Source: Bacteroidales bacterium UBA5762 (lineage in GTDB: Bacteria > Bacteroidota > Bacteroidia > Bacteroidales > TTA-H9). Taken from it: a stretch of 21,894 nucleotides of DNA. This document shows positions 6,775-12,566 of the stretch, one piece after another. Position 1 is the stretch's first letter, and the number at the start of each line of letters is the position of its first letter. Made by a program: the position numbers and the translations under genes. The notes beneath the pieces are model-generated. The model searched no databases. It saw only the letters and a list, made by a program, of their open reading frames with translations, and was not told the DNA's origin. Where the stretch lies: contig DIEY01000037.1 of assembly GCA_002418865.1 (NCBI GenBank), positions 1 to 21,894 of the forward strand, read 5' to 3'.

Positions 6775-8127
6775 ATGGCGAAATATTCTATTATTGACGT
6801 CGAAACAACAGGTACTTCGGTTAAGGGAGAACGCATCACCGAGATTGCCATATTTAATCATGATGGGCAAAAGATAACCGATGAATTCGTCACTTTAGTG
6901 AATCCAGAGAAAAAAATTCCTTATCGCATAAGCCAGATAACCGGCATCACCGATAGAATGGTAGAGAATGCACCCCGGTTTTGTGAGATTGCTCGCAAAG
7001 TGCTCGAGCTGACCGAAGATTCCGTTTTTGTGGCGCATAATGTAGGATTCGATTATGGTTTTGTGAAAGAGGAATTTAAAAATCTGGGTTATCGTTTTGA
7101 GCGCGACAAACTTTGTACGGTTCGACTGAGCCGTAAACTCCTTCCCCATCATCCTTCTTATAGTCTTGGAAATATTTGTCGGGATTTGGGTATTCAAATC
7201 TTTGACCGGCATAGGGCTGGTGGAGATGCGCTGGCTACGGTCAAACTGTTTGAATATTTATTGAGCATCGACCCAAATCTCTTAAAAATCAACCTCAAAG
7301 GCATAAATTCTTCTATTTCTGCGGCTACTTTACACGCCTTGCCCGAAGAAGCCGGAGTTTATTACTTTTATGACTCATCTCAACAGATCATCTATATAGG
7401 CAAAAGCAAAAACATTCACAACCGTGTAGTTTCACACCTGAATAGCGAAACCACACGCAAGGCTCTTGAAATGAAACATGCCATTGCCGATATTTCTTAT
7501 GAAATTACAGGCAGCGACCTGATTGCTCAGTTACTCGAATCGGAGGAAATAAAAAAACATAAACCCTTGTATAACCGTCAACAGCGACGAACAGGATTTC
7601 GTATTGGGCTTTTTACTTATTTCGATGAAAAGGGTTATATGCGACTGAAGATAGATAAACTATCGGATGGTTTGCTTCCGATTACTACCTACAACTCGGT
7701 CATGTCGGCTAGGCGTGCTCTTTTTGCCTTATGCGACGAATATCATCTTTGTCAGAAACTTTGCGGTTTGTATAAAACTAAAGGTGCCTGTTTTCAGCAT
7801 GGCATTGGTCAATGCATGGGAGCTTGCATAGGATTGGAATCTACAGCCGATTACAATGCTCGTGTTGAAGCGGCCATAACTCCAGTAAAATTCGAACATG
7901 AAAACTTTTTTATCATCGATAGAGGACGTTGCCCTGATGAATATTCTGTAGTAGAAGTTAGGCATGGTGCTTATCTGGGTTTTGGCTATTTTGATGGGAA
8001 CGATTTCGACGGAACGGCCGATTTCCTCCATTCTTGTATCCATCGTTTTAGTGATACCCGCGACGCTCGACATATCATTCTTTCATGCCTCAAACATCAT
8101 GAATTCGAACGTTTGTTGGTTTATTAA
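6775..8127 (+). CDS. DEDDh exonuclease fused to GIY-YIG (UvrC/Cho-like) nuclease
   Basis: A 450-residue two-nuclease protein. Residues 1-165 form a DnaQ/Pol III epsilon-like 3'-5' exonuclease with a complete DEDDh set: D8, E10 (IDVETTG), D93 (HNVGFD), H146 and D151 (HRAGGD). Residues 190-270 are a GIY-YIG domain: GVYYF (194-198), IYIGKSKNI (206-214), R217, then a glutamate-rich LLESEEIKKHKPLYN. A cysteine cluster (C326, C330, C339, C347, C351), with CFQHGIGQCMGAC strongly resembling the UvrC cysteine region, follows. The UvrB-binding and RNase H-like parts of full UvrC are not evident. The architecture resembles the Cho-type incision enzyme plus exonuclease fusions known in several phyla, so nucleotide-excision-type repair is likely. 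It follows the S24 regulator on the same strand with no clear promoter in the 54-bp gap, so it may share its transcript. Confidence 0.9.
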   Translation: MAKYSIIDVETTGTSVKGERITEIAIFNHDGQKITDEFVTLVNPEKKIPYRISQITGITDRMVENAPRFCEIARKVLELTEDSVFVAHNVGFDYGFVKEEFKNLGYRFERDKLCTVRLSRKLLPHHPSYSLGNICRDLGIQIFDRHRAGGDALATVKLFEYLLSIDPNLLKINLKGINSSISAATLHALPEEAGVYYFYDSSQQIIYIGKSKNIHNRVVSHLNSETTRKALEMKHAIADISYEITGSDLIAQLLESEEIKKHKPLYNRQQRRTGFRIGLFTYFDEKGYMRLKIDKLSDGLLPITTYNSVMSARRALFALCDEYHLCQKLCGLYKTKGACFQHGIGQCMGACIGLESTADYNARVEAAITPVKFEHENFFIIDRGRCPDEYSVVEVRHGAYLGFGYFDGNDFDGTADFLHSCIHRFSDTRDARHIILSCLKHHEFERLLVY

Positions 8128-8274
8128 CTGATTCGACTATTTAAACTTCTTTATTTTTAATTTCGAAACTCAGTCACTCTCCTACTCTATAGTTTGATAA
8201 TAGTTTACAGTCAAATGCTTCTTCAAAGAAACATTTCTTCAAATTAAATTAACCTTGGTTTGGGGAGCTCTCCT
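8128..8274. other. Intergenic space with no feature seen
   Basis: AT-rich gap between the exonuclease/GIY-YIG gene and the promoter of the phosphodiesterase gene. I see no convincing terminator hairpin or small gene here. Confidence 0.5.
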
Positions 8275-8282
8275 TATTTTTG
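8275..8282 (+). promoter_or_regulatory. -7 promoter box TATTTTTG for the phosphodiesterase gene
   Basis: Matches TAnnTTTG, 17 bases upstream of the ATG at 8300. It lies downstream of the possible ATG at 8255, so that start would not be on this transcript. Confidence 0.55.
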
Positions 8283-8299
8283 TTCGCAAAAACATAGAT

Positions 8300-9538
8300 A
8301 TGATGAAACTCGATCGGTATCATTTCAAAGCCTATTTTCTGCTTGCTGCAGTATTTGTAATTTTGGGGTTATCATTTGGTTGCAATAAGGCGCAACAACC
8401 CGATAAAAAGCCTTATCTTGTAGTCCTATCACTGGATGGATTCAGATGGGATTATCCTCAGCATTTTTCTACTCCCAATCTTAATATGATGGCAAAAGAG
8501 GGGGTTCATGCAAATTCTCTCATTCCTTGCTTCCCAACTAAGACTTTCCCCAACCATTATTCCATTGCTACGGGTTTATATCCCGACCATCACGGTATTA
8601 TACAAAATTCGTTTTATGTACCTGGGATTGGAACTTTTGAACCAACAAACCGCCAGAGTATTATGAATGGCGCTTATTACGAAGGTGAGCCCATTTGGCT
8701 CACTGCAGAAAACCAAGGGATGAAGTCGGCTTGTTATTTTTGGGTAGGCAGCGAAGCTCCCATCAAGGGAAAATATCCCTCTATTTGGTTACCCTACAAT
8801 CAAGATTTGCCATTTACTTCACGCATCGACTCGGTTATTACATGGCTACAATTGCCTTCCGAAAAACGTCCTCATCTGATCATGTGGTATATACATCAAC
8901 CCGATGAAATTTCTCATCACGAGGGGCCCTTAGCCGCTTCAACCGGAAAAATGATTTCCTATCTCGACTCACTGGTGGGGGTTTTTCGTGCTCGGCTCAA
9001 CGAATTGCCCATAGCAAATAAAGTAAACTTTGTAGTGGTTTCCGACCATGGAATGGCAAAAGTTAATGAAAACAACAACCTGTATTTAGACCATCTTGTG
9101 CCTCGTTACTGGATCAATATGGCCTGTGGTGGTGATATTCAATTAAATATAACTGCCACACCAGGTTATAAAGATTCCTTATACCATCGTTTGAAAAAAG
9201 TGAATCATCTCAGTGTTTGGAAAAAGGAAGAGGTGCCTCAGCGTTTACATTATGGCACAAATCCCCGTATTTATGATTTGGTTGTTTTAGCTGATACAGG
9301 TTGGAACATCATGCTTACACAACCGGCAAAAATTATCCCTGGCCATCATGGTTACGACAATATTTATCCCGATATGCACGGAATATTTTACGCCGTTGGA
9401 CCTGCTTTCAAAAATGGCTATGAAAGACCAAGTTTCGAGAATATTCATCTATATCCCTTATTTACACATATTTTGAAACTTAAACCTGCGGAAGTTGATG
9501 GTCGGCTCGAAGAAGTAAGGGATATGTTGAAAAATTAA
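8300..9538 (+). CDS. Nucleotide pyrophosphatase/phosphodiesterase-like lipoprotein (alkaline phosphatase superfamily)
   Basis: Predicted exported metal-dependent phosphodiesterase of the NPP (ectonucleotide pyrophosphatase) type, with two active-site metals and a threonine nucleophile. With the start at 8300 it has 412 residues: a hydrophobic signal (about 11-27) ending in SFGC, so C28 is the likely lipidated residue. Recognisable motifs follow: LSLDGFRWDY (first metal Asp), FPTKTFPNHY (Thr nucleophile), HQPDEISHH, VVVSDHGMA and GHHGYDN, which supply the remaining metal ligands. An in-frame ATG at 8255 would add 15 residues before the signal, but the -7 box at 8275 argues for 8300. Substrate (nucleotides, phosphodiesters or phospholipid head groups) cannot be decided from sequence. 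The gene converges on truA with a 4-bp overlap of the two stop regions. Confidence 0.88.
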   Translation: MMKLDRYHFKAYFLLAAVFVILGLSFGCNKAQQPDKKPYLVVLSLDGFRWDYPQHFSTPNLNMMAKEGVHANSLIPCFPTKTFPNHYSIATGLYPDHHGIIQNSFYVPGIGTFEPTNRQSIMNGAYYEGEPIWLTAENQGMKSACYFWVGSEAPIKGKYPSIWLPYNQDLPFTSRIDSVITWLQLPSEKRPHLIMWYIHQPDEISHHEGPLAASTGKMISYLDSLVGVFRARLNELPIANKVNFVVVSDHGMAKVNENNNLYLDHLVPRYWINMACGGDIQLNITATPGYKDSLYHRLKKVNHLSVWKKEEVPQRLHYGTNPRIYDLVVLADTGWNIMLTQPAKIIPGHHGYDNIYPDMHGIFYAVGPAFKNGYERPSFENIHLYPLFTHILKLKPAEVDGRLEEVRDMLKN

Positions 9539-10296
9539 GTGAGAAAAATATCTTCGGGATAAATGATTTCTTCGAGAAAAAGAGCACGAGGAATCACAGA
9601 AGGTCCAGCAGCCGAACGATCTTTTTTAGCTATAATTTCACGAAGATGTTCAATGGCATTTTCTTCTTTTGCCAACTGCCAGAGCGTTCCCACAATGGCT
9701 CTCACCATGTTGCGCAAAAAACGATTGGCCGTAATAGTAAAAACAAGATCATCTTTTCTGGATTCCCAAAAAGCTTGAGTAACCGTGCAAAAGTTATTTT
9801 CGGTATCTGAATGAAGTTTGGCAAAACTCGTAAAATCCTCAATTGTTAAAAGGATTTTGGCTAATTGATTCAATTTTTCGATATCTGGACAATGCGAACG
9901 AAACCAACGATAATCTCTTGTAAATGGATTTTTTCTCAGAGAAATGTAATATCGGTATGTTCTCCATAGCGCATCATATCGGGCATGCGCTTCAGGTTTT
10001 ACTGGCAGGATTTCGAAAATGGCGATGTCATCGGGTAGAATATGGTTAAGGTGATAAGAAAGAGCGATGAGCTGTTGTTTCGACATAGGATAAAAATCGA
10101 AATGAGCATAGAAAGATGAAGCATGTACTCCTGTATCAGTGCGCCCACAACCCGTAATGACAATAGATTTTTTAAAAAGTATAGAGATTTTTTCTTCTAA
10201 CTCTTGTTGAATGCTAGAAGCATTGTTCTGACGCTGCCACCCGCAATAATTAGTGCCATCAAAGGCTAGATGAATAAAATATCGTTGGTTGTCCAC
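9535..10296 (-). CDS. truA: tRNA pseudouridine synthase A
   Basis: Converts uridines 38-40 of tRNA anticodon arms to pseudouridine. The 253-residue length is typical. The catalytic aspartate is D54 in GCGRTDTGVHA (49-59), preceded by the FDGTNYCGWQRQ motif near the N-terminus (12-23). The conserved FLRNMVRAIVGTLW segment and a C-terminal GPSVIPRALFLEEI segment are present, so the protein is complete. The start is two bases downstream of the stop of the small TM1266-like gene, indicating co-transcription from the promoter at 10577-10584. Its 3' end overlaps the convergent phosphodiesterase gene by four bases, so the two transcripts must run into each other or end bidirectionally. Confidence 0.96.
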   Translation of the reverse strand: MDNQRYFIHLAFDGTNYCGWQRQNNASSIQQELEEKISILFKKSIVITGCGRTDTGVHASSFYAHFDFYPMSKQQLIALSYHLNHILPDDIAIFEILPVKPEAHARYDALWRTYRYYISLRKNPFTRDYRWFRSHCPDIEKLNQLAKILLTIEDFTSFAKLHSDTENNFCTVTQAFWESRKDDLVFTITANRFLRNMVRAIVGTLWQLAKEENAIEHLREIIAKKDRSAAGPSVIPRALFLEEIIYPEDIFLT

Positions 10297-10298
10297 CC

Positions 10299-10550
10299 TT
10301 AATCGAATACCATCTTTCTAACCTCAACCCCTGGAATTCGCTTGAGCTCTTCTTCTAATTTCAACATCTCTCCTTCGTCGCCCACTAATTCTAAAATGAT
10401 AAGGCCTTCTTCACTGCAATAATCTTCGCTTACTTCGTGCAATCCTAATCGTGTACGAATAGAACAACCAAATTTAGTGAGCAAATCCTGCACTTTTGAC
10501 GATTTTTCAACTCTCTTCGTAATTTTAATTCCTAATATCGTGGTCTTCAT
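10299..10550 (-). CDS. TM1266-like ACT/NikR-fold small protein
   Basis: An 83-residue protein resembling the TM1266 family, also called iron-only hydrogenase system regulator: a ferredoxin-like ACT/NikR C-terminal fold without a DNA-binding domain. The pattern is an N-terminal strand ILGIKI, a helix KVQDLLTKFG, then TRLGLHEV, a strand LIILELVG, and a second helix ending in the conserved-looking RIPGVEVRKMVFD. A cysteine pair (FGCS, DYCS) is present but of unknown meaning. It sits two bases ahead of truA with its own promoter box. No hydrogenase genes are visible nearby, so the hydrogenase link suggested by the family name is not supported here. Function unknown. Confidence 0.7.
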   Translation of the reverse strand: MKTTILGIKITKRVEKSSKVQDLLTKFGCSIRTRLGLHEVSEDYCSEEGLIILELVGDEGEMLKLEEELKRIPGVEVRKMVFD

Positions 10551-10576
10551 ATATAGAAATTTTTGGTGTTTGTGAG

Positions 10577-10584
10577 CAAAAATA
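10577..10584 (-). promoter_or_regulatory. -7 promoter box TATTTTTG for the TM1266-like gene and truA
   Basis: On the minus strand TATTTTTG lies 26 bases upstream of the ATG at 10550, inside the 48-bp gap after the HAD gene. It suggests an independent transcript for the small gene plus truA. Confidence 0.5.
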
Positions 10585-10598
10585 CAATCTTTTCTTCA

Positions 10599-11255
10599 TT
10601 ATTTATCCATCTGGATAAACCAGTTTTTCACCTGTTCGAAATTATCGACTACTAAGGCTTGTGTTTCTAAGAGGCGTTGCTTCGATTGATGCCCATGTGT
10701 AATGAGAATCACTTTTATCCCCAAAAGATTTCCTACTTCAAAATCATGAACAGTATCACCAATAAGAAAGGTCTTGTCGGGCTTAATATTATTTTGGACC
10801 ATAAAATGTTGACCTTCTTCTAATTTTCCTCCGGCGTAATGATTGCTGATACCTGAAATGGCTTCAAAATAATGATATATGCCTTTTTCGGTTAGCATTC
10901 TGATGAGTGCTTTTTCTTCCATGGCCGATAATATATACTGCCGGTATCCCTGTTGACTGAACCATTCCAAAATGTCGACTGCTTCTTTCATCAGAGGAAC
11001 TTCTTCAATGCGATCTAAAAACTTCTTCATGAATTCCAGACCAATCACCTCGAAAGGATCCACATTAAAATCGAACCCTAATTTCTTATAATAATCTATT
11101 ACGGGAAAATCGAATACATCTCTATATCTTTCGATATTTAACAAGGGAAGATGTCGTTCATGCAAAAATGAATTCATTATTTCTATGCATAATTCAACGT
11201 CATCGACCAATGTCCCGTTCCAGTCCCAAATAATATTACGAGATTCGTTCTCCAT
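10599..11255 (-). CDS. HAD-superfamily hydrolase, phosphoglycolate-phosphatase-like
   Basis: A 218-residue soluble hydrolase of haloacid dehalogenase type, with a helical cap between motifs I and II. Motif I is IIWDWNGTLVDD: D11 is the nucleophile and T15 is conserved, but the second aspartate of the usual DxDxT is Asn13. Motif II is YILSAMEE, a Lys lies in AGGKLEEG, and motif IV is LIGDTVHDFEVG with the metal-binding aspartates. The length and cap position fit phosphoglycolate phosphatase-like (Gph-type) members, which remove phosphate from small metabolites; the substrate is not predictable. The WDWNGTL variant is common in related bacterial proteins as I recall it, so the Asn need not mean inactivity. 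The gene lies between the DPSL ferritin gene (234 bp upstream) and the TM1266-like gene. Confidence 0.88.
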   Translation of the reverse strand: MENESRNIIWDWNGTLVDDVELCIEIMNSFLHERHLPLLNIERYRDVFDFPVIDYYKKLGFDFNVDPFEVIGLEFMKKFLDRIEEVPLMKEAVDILEWFSQQGYRQYILSAMEEKALIRMLTEKGIYHYFEAISGISNHYAGGKLEEGQHFMVQNNIKPDKTFLIGDTVHDFEVGNLLGIKVILITHGHQSKQRLLETQALVVDNFEQVKNWFIQMDK

Positions 11256-11373
11256 CTAGTATTCTCTATGGCGATTTCAATAATACAAAGTTTCAATTAT
11301 AAAAGTCTCAAATGGTTTTGATCGTAAGCTTAAACATAACCTTTATCCTGAAGTTTAAGGTCGTTCTCTTAAA

Positions 11374-11422
11374 AAATCTTCAGCCACCCAAAGAGTTTTG
11401 GACAGAGGACAGCTGAAGATTT
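11374..11422. repeat. Inverted repeat downstream of the DPSL ferritin gene
   Basis: Perfect 11-bp arms AAATCTTCAGC (11374-11384) and GCTGAAGATTT (11412-11422) with a 27-nt loop. It lies 68-116 bp past the ferritin stop and upstream of the HAD gene start. It might be a weak terminator or a regulatory stem. No strong T-run follows on the minus strand. The rest of the 234-bp gap shows nothing else clear. Confidence 0.45.
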
Positions 11423-11489
11423 CAAATTTCATGAAAAATTAGGCTAAGGCTCAAATAAAATTTCTAAGTCAGTGCACAGAAATAATGAA

Positions 11490-11999
11490 TTATCGGAGTT
11501 TTTTCCATTCTTCTTTCATTCTTTGGATGTCGTTAATCCAGTCCTGAATGTCATGTTCGTGTTCAAGCTCTTCGTTGAGTATTTGCACGGCAATCTGGTA
11601 GGTAGAATGATCTTTGCCACTGGTAAAATTGGCTATTTGTTCATAACGTTCTATGGCGCACCTTTCACCCTTTAAGTTCTGATTCAGAATGACTTCGATG
11701 TAAGGATCTTTAGGTTCGTCGTAATCGCAGTGAGCCAATTTGGTCCAATCCTTAGGATTGAGTACTGGGGTTCCTTCCAACTGGATAATTCTGTTGACAA
11801 TCAATACAGCATGATTTAATTCTTGTGTGGCATGGATAAGCAATTCGGGTTCAATCTCTGCCCGCATAGGGCCTTCCATTAATCTGGCTCCTATCCAGTA
11901 TTGATAATAAGCAAGCCATTCTTCTGCTAATGCAGCATTCAACATTTTCAGGAGTTCATCCCGATCGACTGCTAAAATCTTAATTGCTTCTTTTCCCAT
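11490..11999 (-). CDS. Ferritin-like DPSL (thioferritin-type) protein
   Basis: A 169-residue four-helix ferritin-like protein. The first helix carries AEEWLAYYQYWIGARL (E27), the second ATQELNHAVLIVNRI (E60, H63), the third GERCAIERYEQI (E112) and the fourth NEELEHEHDI (E144, H148), which would form a di-iron site. C91 (AHCDYDEP) and C114 (GERC) match the cysteine pair described near the ferroxidase centre in DPSL proteins of Sulfolobus and Bacteroides fragilis, which separates this group from ordinary Dps and bacterioferritin. The expected role is to use peroxide to oxidise and store iron, protecting against oxidative stress. A well-spaced promoter precedes it. The family call rests on motif memory rather than alignment. 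Confidence 0.78.
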   Translation of the reverse strand: MGKEAIKILAVDRDELLKMLNAALAEEWLAYYQYWIGARLMEGPMRAEIEPELLIHATQELNHAVLIVNRIIQLEGTPVLNPKDWTKLAHCDYDEPKDPYIEVILNQNLKGERCAIERYEQIANFTSGKDHSTYQIAVQILNEELEHEHDIQDWINDIQRMKEEWKKLR

Positions 12000-12025
12000 A
12001 ATTTATTTGTTTTTAGTGGTTATTA

Positions 12026-12057
12026 CATAGATAACAACATATTAAAACTCTTCAAAA
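12026..12057 (-). promoter_or_regulatory. Promoter of the DPSL ferritin gene (-33 TTTTG, -7 TATCTATG)
   Basis: On the minus strand TTTTG (12053-12057) and TATCTATG (12026-12033, one mismatch to TAnnTTTG) are separated by 19 bp, which is the spacing expected of Bacteroidota housekeeping promoters. The -7 box ends 26 bases before the ATG at 11999. Confidence 0.6.
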
Positions 12058-12308
12058 GCTTGTGAACCAATATTTAAAGTTTCTATCAATAAATTTAAAA
12101 CTCTTTCTTTTTTGTAAAACAGAATGAAGAAATTTTGCTGCAATTTATAAAAAATTTCCCAACATTCGTGCTTATGAATTTATAATTGAAAAGAGCTTTC
12201 CCCAAAATTGATGCCTTTTTAATAGCAAATGCATCGTAGAAAGCAGGAAATTTAGGATTTATTGAAGATAATATAAGAATGCTCGCATTAGCAGGTTGTT
12301 AAAAGAGG

Positions 12309-12382
12309 TGATCCGGGGGGGATTCGAACCCTCGACCCGCAGCTTAGAAGGCTGCTGCTCTATCCAACTGAGCTACCGGACC
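12309..12382 (-). tRNA. tRNA-Arg (anticodon UCU)
   Basis: A complete 74-nt cloverleaf on the minus strand. The acceptor arms are GGTCCGG and CCGGATC with one G-U pair and discriminator A. The D-arm contains AGCTCAGTTGG, the anticodon stem is GCAGC/GCTGC with loop CTTCTAA (anticodon TCT), and the T-arm contains GGTTCGAATCC. CCA is not encoded; CCT follows the discriminator, so it must be added afterwards. It reads AGA codons and, by wobble, AGG. Confidence 0.96.
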
Positions 12383-12398
12383 ATTTGCGGCCGCAAAT
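12383..12398. repeat. Perfect 16-bp GC-core palindrome at the tRNA leader
   Basis: ATTTGCGGCCGCAAAT abuts the 5' end of tRNA-Arg and overlaps the TTTG half of its -7 box. It is notable for its GC-rich core in an AT-rich gap. Confidence 0.6.
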
Positions 12399-12401
12399 TT
12401 A
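12394..12401 (-). promoter_or_regulatory. -7 promoter box TAAATTTG for tRNA-Arg
   Basis: Minus-strand match to TAnnTTTG, 11 bases upstream of the mature tRNA 5' end. No clear -33 element is seen. Confidence 0.5.
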
Positions 12402-12530
12402 TAAATTTTTCCTGATTCTCATTTTGGATGATAATGCTTTTTATGAATCATGATGGGGAATCAGCAAGCGATTTCTTAAGGAATTATGGGTTGCTTTGCA
12501 CAATTTTTCTAATGAGCCGAGAATAATATT

Positions 12531-12538
12531 TATCTTTG
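12531..12538 (+). promoter_or_regulatory. -7 promoter box TATCTTTG for the GH13 amylase gene
   Basis: Exact TAnnTTTG match 28 bases upstream of the ATG at 12567. No clear -33 element. Confidence 0.65.
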
Positions 12539-12566
12539 CTTGAGTTATTTGTAAATTTTAATCCAC

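Noticed and set aside
12278..12289. Small hairpin AATGCTCGCATT as a terminator for tRNA-Arg
   Set aside because: Arms of only five bases, low stability and no T-run on the minus strand.
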